A stretch of 64,000 bases of DNA from Methylophaga muralis (GTDB taxonomy: Bacteria; Pseudomonadota; Gammaproteobacteria; Nitrosococcales; Methylophagaceae). The notes below the pieces were generated by a model. It had not been told where the DNA came from. It did no database searches and saw only the letters and a program-made list of their open reading frames with translations. Below, in pieces: positions 19,570 through 30,225 of this stretch. Both the position numbers and the translations under genes were made by a program. Every line of letters starts with the position of its first letter. Position 1 is the first letter of the stretch. The stretch is taken from contig NZ_MCRI01000010.1 in NCBI RefSeq assembly GCF_001720165.1, positions 1-64,000 on the forward strand. Reading direction: 5' to 3'.

Positions 19570-20487
19570 TTGATTAAGCAGCGAACATTGAAAAATGTGA
19601 TTCGTGCCACAGGTGTGGGATTACACAGCGGTGAGATGGTTTATTTAACATTGCGTCCGGCTGCCCCGAATACAGGCATAATCTTCCGTCGAGTCGATTT
19701 AGATCCAGTCGTTGAAATCGAAGCCAAAGCGGAGAATGTGGGTGAGACTGCCCTGTCAACCACACTAGTCCAAAATGGTCAGCGGGTTTCAACAGTTGAA
19801 CATTTATTGTCAGCCTTTGCCGGGCTGGGTATCGATAATGCTTATATTGACCTCAATGCCGCAGAAGTACCGATTATGGACGGCAGTGCCGGACCATTTG
19901 TGTTTCTGGTGCAATCTGCAGGTATCGAAGAACAGTCAGTTGCTAAACAATTTATTCGTATCAAAAAGCCTGTATTACTGGAAGACGGTGATAAATGGGC
20001 TAAGTTTGAGCCATTTGAAGGGTTCAAAGTCTCTTTTACCATTGATTTTGAACATCCGGCATTTACTGGCAGACCACAACAAGTCGATGTTGATTTCTCC
20101 TCCACATCATTTGTTCGTGAAGTCAGCCGTGCCCGGACTTTCGGGTTTATGAAAGATATCGAAAAATTGCGTGAAATGAATCTTGCGCTTGGTGGCAGTA
20201 TGGACAACGCGATCGTTGTAGATGACTTTCGTGTTTTGAATGAAGATGGTCTACGTTACGAAGATGAGTTCGTTCGTCACAAAGTGCTTGATGCAATTGG
20301 TGATCTGTATTTATTAGGACATAGTTTGATTGGCGCTTTCGTTGGTCATAAATCGGGCCACGAGGTTAACAATCGTTTATTACGCAAACTTCTGGCTCAA
20401 CAAGATTGTTGGGAATTGGTGACATTTGAAGAAGATGCAGATGCACCGATTGTATTCAGTCGACCAGCTGCTTCAATAGTCAGCTAG
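19570..20487 (+). CDS. lpxC: UDP-3-O-acyl-N-acetylglucosamine deacetylase LpxC
   Basis: Zinc enzyme (305 aa) of the committed step of lipid A synthesis. Zinc ligands are His78 (TVEHLLSAF), His237 and Asp241 ([10 protein letters not shown]); His264 (KSGHEV) is the catalytic base. The start is TTG 19570, supported by aaggggg nine bases upstream; the length matches E. coli (305). It closes the dcw cluster. Its stop overlaps the end of the convergent dciA gene by four bases. Confidence 0.97.
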   Translation: MIKQRTLKNVIRATGVGLHSGEMVYLTLRPAAPNTGIIFRRVDLDPVVEIEAKAENVGETALSTTLVQNGQRVSTVEHLLSAFAGLGIDNAYIDLNAAEVPIMDGSAGPFVFLVQSAGIEEQSVAKQFIRIKKPVLLEDGDKWAKFEPFEGFKVSFTIDFEHPAFTGRPQQVDVDFSSTSFVREVSRARTFGFMKDIEKLREMNLALGGSMDNAIVVDDFRVLNEDGLRYEDEFVRHKVLDAIGDLYLLGHSLIGAFVGHKSGHEVNNRLLRKLLAQQDCWELVTFEEDADAPIVFSRPAASIVS

Positions 20488-20936
20488 GAGTCATTAGAAA
20501 ATTCACCTCGCTTTGCGAGTTTATGCAGCGCTGTTTTGAGCTGACCATCGTCCAAGCCGGCGGCGGTCTGAGCAATCAGCGCTGCATTGTTATTGGACAT
20601 ATCAATCGTGTTGGATCTTGGTGATTTCTGGGCAGATTGCCCCGGTTTTACTTTGACTTCGACGCGATCAATGTTAACAGCCAATTGGTTGGAAAGTGTC
20701 TTACAAATGGTTGCGGAATGAAAGCGTAACAAGCTTGCAATTGCCGCACTTTCGGTATGGATGATAATTTTATTGTCATTCAGATTTGCCAGCTGGCAAT
20801 GCCCTGCGAACTGCGAAGGTAAAATTTCTTGCAGAATGCTGTTAAGCTGAGTTAATTTTTGGGCGCGCTTCGCGATTTGCTGTAGTTGCTGATTACTTTG
20901 GCACACAGTTGCAAAATGAAGCGGTTTATTTGACAT
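20484..20936 (-). CDS. dciA: DciA-like protein (DUF721)
   Basis: A 150-residue protein with the DUF721 pattern: an N-terminal stretch [43 protein letters not shown]-type core near 30-75, followed by a charged tail with low complexity. DciA proteins load the replicative helicase DnaB in bacteria that lack DnaC. The same gene order (DUF721, M23 peptidase, secA) is known in Pseudomonas. It faces lpxC and overlaps it by four bases; transcription starts in the short gap shared with the peptidase gene. Confidence 0.82.
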   Translation of the reverse strand: MSNKPLHFATVCQSNQQLQQIAKRAQKLTQLNSILQEILPSQFAGHCQLANLNDNKIIIHTESAAIASLLRFHSATICKTLSNQLAVNIDRVEVKVKPGQSAQKSPRSNTIDMSNNNAALIAQTAAGLDDGQLKTALHKLAKRGEFSNDS

Positions 20937-20962
20937 GTCTCAATACCGGGACGAGGATAAGT

Positions 20963-21883
20963 ATGCAGATTATCATAATATCCGCCGACAATACCGGCCA
21001 TAAGAACTGGCATTTAAGCCGAACCAGTCTGATGTTGCTGACAATGTTTGTGTTATCAATCACCATTGCAGTGACTATCTCGGCAATGAACTACATTGAT
21101 GAAAAGACCACTCTGACATCTACTGAAGATTCAAAATTTTTCCCTACCGCTCAACTTCTCACACCTAAAACCGATCCCTATTCTATAAGTGATGACACGA
21201 CTGCTAATGAAGCCATTCAAGGTTTCTATGCGCAACAGCTTGGTGGATTGCAGGCGGAAGCCATTCGCTTGAAAATGCTTAGCCAACGATTAGCGGAAAT
21301 TGCAGGGTTTGAAGTAAGTGACTTTGATTTGGAATTTGCTCCAGGCATGGGCGGCATCGAAACATCAGGTGACTGGTTATCCAATGCTGAATTTGAAGAA
21401 AGTTTAGTTCGTTTGTCTCAAGACTTTGCTAATCAACAAGATACCTTAACGGCATTACAAGATTATTTGATTACCAACGAAAATATCACTGGTGCCATCC
21501 CAACTGGCAGACCTGTCGATGAAGGCTGGATATCATCTTTTTATGGCTATCGAGTAGATCCGTTCAACGGAAAAAAATCCTTTCACGACGGAATTGATTT
21601 TGCAGGAAAAACCGGTAGTGCCGTTATTTCTGTAGCAGATGGCATTGTAAGTTGGGCAGGTATGCGTGGCGGTTATGGTGGTTTGGTAGAGATCGATCAC
21701 GGTAATGGCTACGTAACACGTTACGCCCACAATAAATCGCTGGAAGTGAGTACTGGAGATCGGGTCAATAAAGGTGATGTCATTGCGTTGATGGGGTCAA
21801 CTGGCCGATCAACTGGTCCTCATGTTCATTTTGAAGTGCTGCGAGACGGTAAATCCGTAAATCCATTTAATTACATCGAATAA
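20963..21883 (+). CDS. M23 family metallopeptidase, membrane-anchored
   Basis: A peptidoglycan endopeptidase of the LytM type (306 aa). I choose ATG 20963 (MQIIIISADN), which has a gagg ribosome site; an upstream in-frame start at 20909 would overlap the divergent dciA gene. One membrane helix lies near 25-46 (LMLLTMFVLSITIAVTISAM), then a helical region, then the LytM domain. Zinc ligands are visible in FHDGIDFAG (His, Asp) and GPHVHFEVL (HxH), so it looks catalytically active rather than an EnvC/NlpD-type activator. Its substrate would be cross-linked peptide stems in the periplasm. Confidence 0.9.
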   Translation: MQIIIISADNTGHKNWHLSRTSLMLLTMFVLSITIAVTISAMNYIDEKTTLTSTEDSKFFPTAQLLTPKTDPYSISDDTTANEAIQGFYAQQLGGLQAEAIRLKMLSQRLAEIAGFEVSDFDLEFAPGMGGIETSGDWLSNAEFEESLVRLSQDFANQQDTLTALQDYLITNENITGAIPTGRPVDEGWISSFYGYRVDPFNGKKSFHDGIDFAGKTGSAVISVADGIVSWAGMRGGYGGLVEIDHGNGYVTRYAHNKSLEVSTGDRVNKGDVIALMGSTGRSTGPHVHFEVLRDGKSVNPFNYIE

Positions 21884-22018
21884 TCCCACTTGTAATTACA
21901 CATTCTGTCACCACTTAAAAGATGAAGTTGATCTTCGATCTTCTCAATAGTACGCGTTATAATCACGTGATTTATCAAACCGTCGTCAATTCGACTCAAT
22001 TCAACAGGTAGTTCAGTC

Positions 22019-24730
22019 ATGGTAGGCAAGTTTTTCAGTAAGGTTTTTGGCAGTCGCAATGATCGTGTAATCAAAAAGCTGCAGAAACAAATTGGCCTTA
22101 TCAATGAATTGGAAAGCGAATACGAAAAGCTGGATGACGCTGCCTTAAAATCCAAAACCATCGAATTTAAACAAAGACTGAATGACGGCCAAACCCTCAA
22201 TGATATTTTGGTTGAAGCATTTGCAGTAGTTCGTGAAGCCGGCAAGCGTGTAATGGAAATGCGCCATTTTGATGTTCAGTTGATTGGCGGTATGGTTCTC
22301 AACGATGGCAAAGTCGCTGAGATGAAAACCGGTGAAGGTAAAACACTGGTCGCAACCTTAGCGGTCTATCTAAATGCGTTGACTGGCGAAGGTGTTCACG
22401 TAATCACAGTCAATGATTATCTTGCCAAGCGTGACTCGGCGTGGATGAGTAAACTTTATGGCTTCCTTGGTTTAACCACCGGAGTTATTGTCAGTGGTTT
22501 GAGTGGAGATGAACGTCGTGAAGCTTACGCCGCGGACATCACCTACGGTACCAATAATGAATTTGGCTTTGATTACCTTCGCGATAACATGGCTTTTCGT
22601 TTGGAAGACCGTGTACAGCGCCCACTGAATTTTGCGGTTATCGATGAAGTTGACTCCATCCTGATCGACGAAGCCAGAACACCACTGATTATTTCCGGTC
22701 CGGCGGAAGACAGCTCTGAGCGTTATGTACAAATAAACACCCTAATTCCCCATCTCACCAAACAAGAAGGTGAAGATGACGATATCAAAGTCGCTGGTGA
22801 TTACACCGTAGATGAAAAGAATAAACAGGTTCATTTCACTGAAGCTGGCCATGAGAAAATCGAGCAGTTATTGACTGATGCCGGTCTGCTGGAGGCCGAT
22901 GCAAGTTTGTATGATGCGGCCAATATCGGTTTGATGCATCACGTTACTGCCGCCTTGCGCGCCCATGTTTTATTCCATCGTGATGTCGAATATATTGTTC
23001 AGGACGATCAGATCATTATCGTCGATGAATTTACTGGCCGTACCATGCCAGGCCGCCGTTGGTCTGAAGGCTTACATCAAGCAATAGAAGCCAAAGAAGG
23101 CGTGAAGATTCAAAACGAGAATCAAACACTGGCTTCAATCACCTTCCAGAACTACTTCCGTCTGTATAAAAAATTATCCGGTATGACCGGTACCGCTGAT
23201 ACAGAAGCTTACGAATTACAGTCAATTTATGGTTTGGAAGTTGTCGTTATTCCGACACATCGACCAATGCAACGTAAAGACGAAGCAGATCGAATTTATT
23301 TAACGGCTAAAGAAAAGTTCGACGCAATTCTATTAGATATCCAGGAATGTATTAAACGTAAGCAGCCCGTTTTAGTTGGTACAGCTTCGATTGAGAGTTC
23401 GGAATACCTTGATAAATTGCTGACCAAAGCCAAAATTCCTCATGAAGTGTTGAATGCGAAATTCCATGAGAAAGAAGCCCATATTATTGCTGAAGCAGGT
23501 AAACCAGGATCAGTGACCATTGCCACCAATATGGCGGGTCGTGGTACGGATATCGTTTTGGGGGGCAGTCTTGAAGCTGAGCTGGATAAGTTGGGCGAAG
23601 ATGCTGATGACGCTGCAAAAGCAAAAGTGAAAGCCGATTGGCAACAACGTCATGATTTGGTTTTGCAAGCCGGTGGTTTACATATTATAGGTACCGAACG
23701 CCACGAATCTCGCCGTATTGATAACCAGTTGCGCGGTCGTTCAGGTCGTCAGGGCGATCCCGGTTCTACCCGTTTTTATCTGTCGCTTGAAGATAATTTG
23801 ATGCGGATTTTTGCCTCAGATCGCATGGCCGGCTTGATGCAAAAACTGGGTATGGAAGAAGGCGAAGCCATTGAACACCCATGGGTTAGTCGAGCCATTG
23901 AAAATGCGCAACGCAAAGTTGAAGGGCATAACTTTGATATCCGTAAACAATTACTGCAATTCGATGATGTGGCTAACGATCAGCGTAAAGTGATTTACGA
24001 GCAACGTAATGAATTAATGGCATCGGAAGATGTTTCTGAATCCATTATTTCAATGCGCAGCAGCGTGATTAACGATGTTATCAGTCTTTATATTCCGCCA
24101 AACAGCATTGATGAACAATGGAATGTCACTGGTTTGGAACAGGCACTGCGTGATGATTTTGCCTTGGACTTAGATATTAGTGGCTGGTTGGAAGCAGACG
24201 ATAGTCTGCACGAAGAAACTTTGCGCCAACGTATTATTGATGAAGCTGAGTCGGCTTGTCAGGCCAAGGAAGCCACAGTTGGTGCAGAGCTGATGCGACA
24301 TTTCGAGAAAGCCATTATGTTGCAAACACTGGATACCCAATGGAAAGAACATCTGGCGCAAATGGATTATTTACGTCAAGGCATCAATCTACGTGGCTAC
24401 GCTCAAAAAGATCCTAAGCAAGAATACAAACGTGAGGCATTCCAGCTGTTCACCGCTATGCTGGATAGCTTGAAACATGATGTTATCAGTTTAATTTCTC
24501 GCGTTAAGGTGCGGGCACCGGAAGATGTTGAAGCAGTTGATGAACAACGCCGTCAATCTGCAGATGTGGAATATCAGCACGCCAGTCCATCTGCCGAAGC
24601 TGAAGCAGAAGCTGATCATCCGTCAGCGAATCAGCCATTAACACGAGAAGGTAAAAAAGTCGGCCGCAATGATCCGTGCCCATGCGGCAGTGGTAAAAAA
24701 TTCAAAAATTGCCATGGCGCGATTAAATAA
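22019..24730 (+). CDS. secA: Preprotein translocase ATPase SecA
   Basis: The motor of Sec-dependent export (903 aa; E. coli 901). Walker A MKTGEGKT is at 102-109, Walker [18 protein letters not shown] near 206-222, and the second nucleotide fold includes [14 protein letters not shown] and [14 protein letters not shown]. The extreme C-terminus has the zinc/SecB-binding site [14 protein letters not shown]. No secM-like leader is present upstream. Its stop is followed immediately by argJ, sharing one base. Confidence 0.98.
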   Translation: MVGKFFSKVFGSRNDRVIKKLQKQIGLINELESEYEKLDDAALKSKTIEFKQRLNDGQTLNDILVEAFAVVREAGKRVMEMRHFDVQLIGGMVLNDGKVAEMKTGEGKTLVATLAVYLNALTGEGVHVITVNDYLAKRDSAWMSKLYGFLGLTTGVIVSGLSGDERREAYAADITYGTNNEFGFDYLRDNMAFRLEDRVQRPLNFAVIDEVDSILIDEARTPLIISGPAEDSSERYVQINTLIPHLTKQEGEDDDIKVAGDYTVDEKNKQVHFTEAGHEKIEQLLTDAGLLEADASLYDAANIGLMHHVTAALRAHVLFHRDVEYIVQDDQIIIVDEFTGRTMPGRRWSEGLHQAIEAKEGVKIQNENQTLASITFQNYFRLYKKLSGMTGTADTEAYELQSIYGLEVVVIPTHRPMQRKDEADRIYLTAKEKFDAILLDIQECIKRKQPVLVGTASIESSEYLDKLLTKAKIPHEVLNAKFHEKEAHIIAEAGKPGSVTIATNMAGRGTDIVLGGSLEAELDKLGEDADDAAKAKVKADWQQRHDLVLQAGGLHIIGTERHESRRIDNQLRGRSGRQGDPGSTRFYLSLEDNLMRIFASDRMAGLMQKLGMEEGEAIEHPWVSRAIENAQRKVEGHNFDIRKQLLQFDDVANDQRKVIYEQRNELMASEDVSESIISMRSSVINDVISLYIPPNSIDEQWNVTGLEQALRDDFALDLDISGWLEADDSLHEETLRQRIIDEAESACQAKEATVGAELMRHFEKAIMLQTLDTQWKEHLAQMDYLRQGINLRGYAQKDPKQEYKREAFQLFTAMLDSLKHDVISLISRVKVRAPEDVEAVDEQRRQSADVEYQHASPSAEAEAEADHPSANQPLTREGKKVGRNDPCPCGSGKKFKNCHGAIK

Positions 24731-25956
24731 TGGCAGTTAATCTCTCTGCTCCAATCGCTGCTGAATTAAAACCTGTCAACGGTATCCGATTAGCTACCGC
24801 CAGTGCGGGCATCAAAAAACCAGGCCGTCAGGATGTGGTTTTAATCGAACTGGCCGCCGGAAGTCATACTGCAGCGGTGTATACCCGTAATGCGTTTTGT
24901 GCGGCGCCGGTATTAATTGCCAGAGAAAATCAGACCCAATCCGCAACACGCTTTCTATTGATAAATTCTGGAAATGCTAATGCTGGAACTGGCGATGCGG
25001 GCCTAGCTGCAGCAAAAGCATGTTGTCAGGCTGTGGCCGAACTCGGTCAATGTGATGCAAGTGCGGTGTTGCCTTTTTCTACCGGTGTGATTGGTCAACC
25101 GTTACCCGTAGACAAAATAACCACTGCATTACCGGATGCCTTTGGAAAATTACAGGCTGATAATTGGTTTGCGGCAGCCCATGCCATTATGACTACCGAT
25201 ACCATTGCCAAGGCCCGCACCGTAGAGTTGTCTCTAAATGGGCAGAAAATAACCCTGACAGGTATTGCCAAAGGTTCTGGCATGATACGCCCCGATATGG
25301 CTACGATGCTGTCATATATTGCTACTGATGCGGCGATAAGCCCATTAATTTTACAAAAGATGCTTGAAGTTTCGATGGAGCAGTCTTTTAACAGCATCAC
25401 CGTTGATGGCGATACGTCCACCAACGATGCCTGTATTCTTATAGCAACTGGTCAGGCGGGTAATGCTTCGATTGAAGATATGGATAGCGTTGAAGCGCAG
25501 CAATTTATCGAAGCACTTAATTTATTAAGCCGTTTTCTGGCCCAAGCTATCGTGCGTGACGGCGAGGGTGCAACCAAATTTATCAGTATTGATGTTGAGC
25601 AAGGCGCTGATGAAGACGAATGTAAGCAAGTCGCCTACACCATTGCACATTCACCGCTAGTAAAAACCGCTTTATTTGCTTCAGACCCAAACTGGGGTCG
25701 TATTTTGGCAGCGGTAGGTCGTAGTGGTTTACCCAATCTCGACTTATCAAAAATCGCTATTTATCTGGATGCCGTATGCATTGTCGATGGTGGTCAACCC
25801 GCTGCTGACTATACTGAAGAAAAAGGCCAACAGGTGATGTCACAGTCAGAAATAACCATCCAGGTAAAACTTGGTAGAGGCGAGGTTGCCAAAACAGTGT
25901 GGACCTGTGATTTCTCTTACGATTACGTGAAAATCAACGCCGAATACCGTACCTGA
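24730..25956 (+). CDS. argJ: Bifunctional glutamate N-acetyltransferase / amino-acid N-acetyltransferase ArgJ
   Basis: Ornithine acetyltransferase (408 aa) that recycles the acetyl group in arginine synthesis. The self-cleavage motif is MATMLSYIATDA; cleavage would fall between Ala191 and Thr192, with Thr192 as the new N-terminal nucleophile. The KGSGMIRPD block and the C-terminal SDPNWGRILAAVGRSG block are typical. The secA-argJ order is known in pseudomonads. Confidence 0.96.
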   Translation: MAVNLSAPIAAELKPVNGIRLATASAGIKKPGRQDVVLIELAAGSHTAAVYTRNAFCAAPVLIARENQTQSATRFLLINSGNANAGTGDAGLAAAKACCQAVAELGQCDASAVLPFSTGVIGQPLPVDKITTALPDAFGKLQADNWFAAAHAIMTTDTIAKARTVELSLNGQKITLTGIAKGSGMIRPDMATMLSYIATDAAISPLILQKMLEVSMEQSFNSITVDGDTSTNDACILIATGQAGNASIEDMDSVEAQQFIEALNLLSRFLAQAIVRDGEGATKFISIDVEQGADEDECKQVAYTIAHSPLVKTALFASDPNWGRILAAVGRSGLPNLDLSKIAIYLDAVCIVDGGQPAADYTEEKGQQVMSQSEITIQVKLGRGEVAKTVWTCDFSYDYVKINAEYRT

Positions 25957-25969
25957 TACGGAGCAATAT

Positions 25970-27022
25970 ATGGATATTGGACAGATCAACACCTTGAGCA
26001 AATTTCTGCGTCAAAGTGGCGCCCAGTATCGGGTGTTTGATATGGGCCGCAGGGTCTGTAAATTAACCCCTGAACAGTTTGTCAGTTTTGATAATTGCCA
26101 GCGACCATATCCTTATCCATTCAAACGGTTTGCCCAACTGGGCATCATTTTTTGGCATCCGGATGCAGCAGAAAAACAATATGTTTGGTTTTTGCAATTC
26201 CCATTAGATGAGCAGGGGTTATTGATTCCTGATGCACGTGATGCGTTTTTACTGATGCTGCTGGAAAGACTTGGCGAAGCTATGTTGGCCGCAGCAGATG
26301 GTGACAAAATTCAGGGTGCTTTAAAAGATAGTCCATTTACCTTTGAGCCGCGACAGGATCGAATGGCGGCTTTTAATGCGCATGCCACATATGCCTTGAA
26401 ACTGTCCCCATCAAAATATTACGACTCTGCTTACCGTTATTTCACAGGTGATCTGTCATTGGATAAATGGCCGGGACTGGCAATGCAAGGTCTTGCCGAT
26501 TTTGCCATTCGTTTAGATACCAATGAAGGTACTTTGGGGTTGATTCAACTATTGCCGAAGCTACCGCAAGAACCATTTCATAACCTTTGTGTATTGCTGG
26601 AACATGCCAGTCCGGCAGCGGGTGTGGTAGAAGTATTGGCGCAACAGGTCGATATTCAGTTGCAGGAAAAACAGCCGGATACGGTCAAAATCATTTCCTG
26701 TTTACGGGCTGCGTCCAATAGCCCGGCACGTGGATTAGTGGAACGTATGGTTACGCAGGTGCTGAAACATCGCTGCAGTCGTGAAATTGAAGTGTTGGCT
26801 ATCATTAGTGGTCGTATTTGGCTTACGTTGGCCAAACCACCCATCTGTGAATTGTATCTTGAGCAACTTGCTCATAATGACGCTGGGCAACCAGGCTTTA
26901 GTCAGTTATTAGCTGATTTGTTATTTATTCCAGGTATGCGTCAACCGATTATGCAGGTTTTGCGTAATCCAAAGCGTTCGGAAACTTTGGCAAAAGCGGT
27001 GGGTGAAATGTTTGGCCAATAG
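25970..27022 (+). CDS. DUF3549 family protein
   Basis: A 350-residue soluble protein beginning MDIGQINTLSKFLRQSGAQYRVFDMGRR, which I recognise as DUF3549. No enzymatic motif, signal peptide or membrane segment is visible; the C-terminal half is helical and leucine-rich (repeat-like). It follows argJ by 13 bp with a good ribosome site (cggag), so it is probably cotranscribed. Function unknown. Confidence 0.75.
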   Translation: MDIGQINTLSKFLRQSGAQYRVFDMGRRVCKLTPEQFVSFDNCQRPYPYPFKRFAQLGIIFWHPDAAEKQYVWFLQFPLDEQGLLIPDARDAFLLMLLERLGEAMLAAADGDKIQGALKDSPFTFEPRQDRMAAFNAHATYALKLSPSKYYDSAYRYFTGDLSLDKWPGLAMQGLADFAIRLDTNEGTLGLIQLLPKLPQEPFHNLCVLLEHASPAAGVVEVLAQQVDIQLQEKQPDTVKIISCLRAASNSPARGLVERMVTQVLKHRCSREIEVLAIISGRIWLTLAKPPICELYLEQLAHNDAGQPGFSQLLADLLFIPGMRQPIMQVLRNPKRSETLAKAVGEMFGQ

Positions 27023-27036
27023 TAAGTCGAAAAAGG

Positions 27037-27588
27037 CTAAATATTCTTTGTGACAATTTCGGTTTCCAGTCCATCCACCGTGAACTGATTTTTTTCGCGC
27101 CAATAGTCTTTAATACCTATCTCCCCTTTGCGCTCAGCCCAGTTATTCAGTAGTTCGCGTTCACCGACATAATCCAAATAGGGAACAGCCATGCCGCAAG
27201 AGGTTTGTACCAAATCAATATCCAAAATAAATATCTGTCTGGCACCGGGCAATGCGTCAAATAAACCATAAAGTGATTGCCACTCAGGATCCTTATGATG
27301 AACCGCTCGAGCCTGGCCGTAGAGTCTCAAAATTAAAGGTTTGCCTTCAAAAGCACAAAACATCAAAGTCATCCGTGGATTTTTTTCTATATGTGCAGCG
27401 GTTTCGTTGCCGCTACCAGTCACATTCAACCAGATCACCCGATTACTATTTAACACCCGTAGTGAGTCCATGCCTTTGGGTGAAACGTTAACTCGACTGT
27501 CAGCCGTTGCCGTTGCCACGAAAAACAGATGCTGTTGGAGAATAAACTCAATTAAGCGATCAGATAAGCTATCAAATTGTTGTGCCAT
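27037..27588 (-). CDS. Pyridoxamine 5'-phosphate oxidase-like flavin-binding protein
   Basis: A 183-residue protein with a split-barrel FMN-binding fold: FFVATATADSRVNVSPKGMDSLRVL near 22-46, GNETAAHIEKNPRMTLMFCAF near 59-79, then LRLYGQARAV. This belongs to the general PNPOx-like group, not PdxH itself, and the substrate cannot be told. Its start touches the end of the deformylase gene, so the two are cotranscribed. Confidence 0.8.
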   Translation of the reverse strand: MAQQFDSLSDRLIEFILQQHLFFVATATADSRVNVSPKGMDSLRVLNSNRVIWLNVTGSGNETAAHIEKNPRMTLMFCAFEGKPLILRLYGQARAVHHKDPEWQSLYGLFDALPGARQIFILDIDLVQTSCGMAVPYLDYVGERELLNNWAERKGEIGIKDYWREKNQFTVDGLETEIVTKNI

Positions 27589-28136
27589 TACTTAGCATTG
27601 CTCCGGGCTTTTTCCGCCAGCATCGACCGCCAGCTTGATTCGGTCATCATATCCATTGTCGATTCCACCCGATCAACAAATACCTTTCCATCCAAATGAT
27701 CCAGTTCATGCTGAAACAGTCTGGCCATGAAATCATCATATTTTACTTGTATTTGGGTACCATCACGTAGGCTGTAACGGACTTCAATTTGCTGATAACG
27801 TGGAACCAAGGCACGTAATCCGGGGACACTCAAACAACCTTCCCAGTCTTTTTCCACCGCAGCGGAATGCCAAATAATTTCCGGATTAATTACACAGGTT
27901 GCAGGCATATCCGGTGCATAGGGATAACGTTCATTGGGATGACTCGACATAATAAAAAAGCGTTGGTTAATGCCGACTTGGGTGGCTGCAATGCCCATGC
28001 CACCGCGTTGCTGTACAAACACGATCAAATCATCAATGTTCTGTTGTAAAACCACATCATTTATATCGGTGACTGGTAGAGCGACGCGACGTAAATCACT
28101 TTGGCCTAATTCCAGAATCTCAAAGTTTGTATTCAT
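27588..28136 (-). CDS. def: Peptide deformylase
   Basis: Metal-dependent hydrolase (182 aa) removing the N-formyl group from nascent proteins. All three motifs are seen: GMGIAATQVGI (47-57), EGCLSVPG (99-106, metal ligand Cys101) and HELDHLDG (143-150). It is not next to fmt here, unlike the usual def-fmt pair, so it may be a second deformylase. It overlaps the oxygenase gene by four bases. Confidence 0.93.
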   Translation of the reverse strand: MNTNFEILELGQSDLRRVALPVTDINDVVLQQNIDDLIVFVQQRGGMGIAATQVGINQRFFIMSSHPNERYPYAPDMPATCVINPEIIWHSAAVEKDWEGCLSVPGLRALVPRYQQIEVRYSLRDGTQIQVKYDDFMARLFQHELDHLDGKVFVDRVESTMDMMTESSWRSMLAEKARSNAK

Positions 28137-28774
28137 ATCATTGGTGCCTGTAGCGGATCATGAACCCGAAACCATCCTGCGATGCTGTAGCGATCACGTT
28201 TGGCCGGTAAGACTTCGTGTGGAAATTGCTCACTTAAAAAAACCACAAAAGTGCCCATTTCAGGTTCGACAGAGGTAATCAGACTATCATCATTAAGATC
28301 ATAGATCTGTAATTGACCGCCATCCTGAGTCTGCCAGAAAGGATTTAAATACATCACCGTGGTTAAAATCCGACTGGATTGACCTTTAAATGCATCTACA
28401 TGGCGTTTATAGAACGCGCCGCTGGGGTAATGTGCATAATGCGCTTCATAATCAAACAAGCCTAAAAACAACCGTTGATTCATTGCCAGACGAAAATCGG
28501 ACATATGGTTGAGATAAGCCTGATCAACATTATTTTCCGAATCCAGCCAGCGGGTTTCATCGCTACGGATATTTTCATTTAACTGATGCTTTTGTTCTCG
28601 GCCAATGCCAGCCCGTTCTAAATCATTATGTTCATCCAGACGGGCAACCCGACGATATAGATCATGGGTTAAAGCGGGTGGCAATAATTGAGGTAGGATG
28701 CAATAACCTTGGGTAGTCAGCGCATCGGCAATAAGATCGAACACAGCAAAATCAACAACAGACTGAGCGTTCAA
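28133..28774 (-). CDS. 2OG-Fe(II) oxygenase (prolyl-hydroxylase-like)
   Basis: A 213-residue member of the 2-oxoglutarate/iron dioxygenase superfamily. Iron ligands are His125 and Asp127 (YKRHVDAF) and His186 (EQFPHEV); Arg195 in RYSIAGW would hold 2-oxoglutarate. The architecture (DGGQLQIYDL, GTFVVFLSEQFPHEV) is that of bacterial prolyl-4-hydroxylase-like proteins, some of which modify translation factors. Overlap with def suggests a protein-modification operon, but the substrate is a guess. Confidence 0.82.
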   Translation of the reverse strand: MNAQSVVDFAVFDLIADALTTQGYCILPQLLPPALTHDLYRRVARLDEHNDLERAGIGREQKHQLNENIRSDETRWLDSENNVDQAYLNHMSDFRLAMNQRLFLGLFDYEAHYAHYPSGAFYKRHVDAFKGQSSRILTTVMYLNPFWQTQDGGQLQIYDLNDDSLITSVEPEMGTFVVFLSEQFPHEVLPAKRDRYSIAGWFRVHDPLQAPMI

Positions 28775-28924
28775 AAAAGCGATTCTCCAGAAGAATAAGT
28801 GACCTTAGCTGTAACGGCATAACCTGACTAAGCCCTTGAACGGGCGATAAAATGTAGCAGAATTTGTAGTTTACTGAAGGTTTATTTTGAGCTTTGAATA
28901 GACAAGTTTTGTTGTAGTTATGAA

Positions 28925-30154
28925 TTAACCAAAAAACCAATAGGCGATAATAATCGCTGCGGTGATACCTGCGACATCTGCTGCCAGACCGCAAGCAATA
29001 GCATGACGAATTTTCTTAATGCCTACCGCACCGAAATACACCGCCAACACATAAAAAGTCGTTTCGGTGCTGCCCTGAACAATAGAAGCAAGTCGACCGG
29101 CAAACGAATCGGCACCATGTACTTCCATGGTATCGATCATCATGGCGCGTGCGCCGCTGCCGCTAAACGGTTTCATTAGCGCCGTTGGCAAAGCATCGAC
29201 AAATCTGTCATCCAGTCCAATTGCCAATACTACTGCACGCACACCATCAGCAAGCAATTCAAGCGCGCCACTGGCTCGGAAAACACCGATAGCGACCAGC
29301 ATGGCAACCAGATAAGGAATAATCATTACTGCGGTTGAAAAGCCTTCTTTGGCTCCCTCAATAAAGGCCTCATAGGCACTTACCCGTTGCCAGGCTGCAG
29401 CGACGATAAAAGCAATCACCAGTGAAAAAATCACCACATTACTGATTACCGCTGATTGAACCAGCATTTGTTGTTGTTCCAGACTGGCAAAATAAGCCAG
29501 TAAACCAAATACAAAAGCACTGAATCCACCCAGGTACATCAACACAACTTTATCCAGCAGATTGATTTTTTGTACCGCAGCTACCGTAATCAAGCCGATC
29601 AAAGTTGAAAAATAGGTAGCGATTAATAATGGAATAAAAACATCTGTCGGATTGGCAGCGCCCATCTGAGCACGGTAAGTAAAAATAGTAACTGGGAATA
29701 ACGTGACGGCAGAGGTATTAATCACCAGAAACAAAATCTGTGCATTACTGGCGGTATCTTTTAAGGGATTAAGCTTCTGCAATTCCTGTATCGCTTTTAT
29801 GCCAAGTGGAGTTGCGGCATTGTCCAATCCCAAAGCATTGGCTGAGATATTCATCACCATCGCCCCGAGCGCTGGGTGATTTTTGGGTACTTCAGGCATC
29901 AAGCGGGTAAACAGGGGAGATAGGCCACGAGTTAAGAGTTCAACAAATCCGCTACGCTCACCAATTTTCATAATGCCTAACCACAGCGCGAGAATGCCGG
30001 TCAGGCCGATAGCAATTTCGAAAGCGGTTTTGGAGAGGGCAAACATTGCCTGCATGATCTGGCTGAAGATTTCACTGTCGCCCAATACAAGCAGCTTAAA
30101 TAAAGCTACCGCAAAGGCGATCAGAAAAAAGGCAATCCAGATGATATTGAGCAT
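28925..30154 (-). CDS. SpmA/SpmB-type nucleoside-recognition membrane protein (fusion)
   Basis: A 409-residue polytopic membrane protein. The N-terminal half carries the SpmA pattern (NISANALGLDNAATPLGIKAI near 103-123), and the C-terminal half the SpmB pattern (ALMKPFSGSGARAMMID, SIVQGSTETTFYVLAVYFG). In Bacillus these are separate spore-maturation proteins; here they are one chain in a non-sporulating type of bacterium, as often seen in proteobacteria. The family has Gate domains and is thought to transport small molecules, substrate unknown. A 150-bp gap separates it from the oxygenase gene. Confidence 0.85.
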   Translation of the reverse strand: MLNIIWIAFFLIAFAVALFKLLVLGDSEIFSQIMQAMFALSKTAFEIAIGLTGILALWLGIMKIGERSGFVELLTRGLSPLFTRLMPEVPKNHPALGAMVMNISANALGLDNAATPLGIKAIQELQKLNPLKDTASNAQILFLVINTSAVTLFPVTIFTYRAQMGAANPTDVFIPLLIATYFSTLIGLITVAAVQKINLLDKVVLMYLGGFSAFVFGLLAYFASLEQQQMLVQSAVISNVVIFSLVIAFIVAAAWQRVSAYEAFIEGAKEGFSTAVMIIPYLVAMLVAIGVFRASGALELLADGVRAVVLAIGLDDRFVDALPTALMKPFSGSGARAMMIDTMEVHGADSFAGRLASIVQGSTETTFYVLAVYFGAVGIKKIRHAIACGLAADVAGITAAIIIAYWFFG

Positions 30155-30176
30155 GGACGCTATTGTGGCATGCTCA

Positions 30177-30204
30177 AAAAAGTCACTGCTAGCAGTGACT
30201 TTTT
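30177..30204 (-). terminator. Rho-independent terminator of the DEAD-box helicase gene
   Basis: A 28-bp perfect palindrome (aaaaagtcactgct and its complement) is flanked by A/T runs on both strands. It lies between the helicase stop (30226) and the start of the SpmA/B gene, so it ends helicase transcripts. Confidence 0.85.
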
Positions 30205-30225
30205 AGTAATGAAAAAACTTATTTC

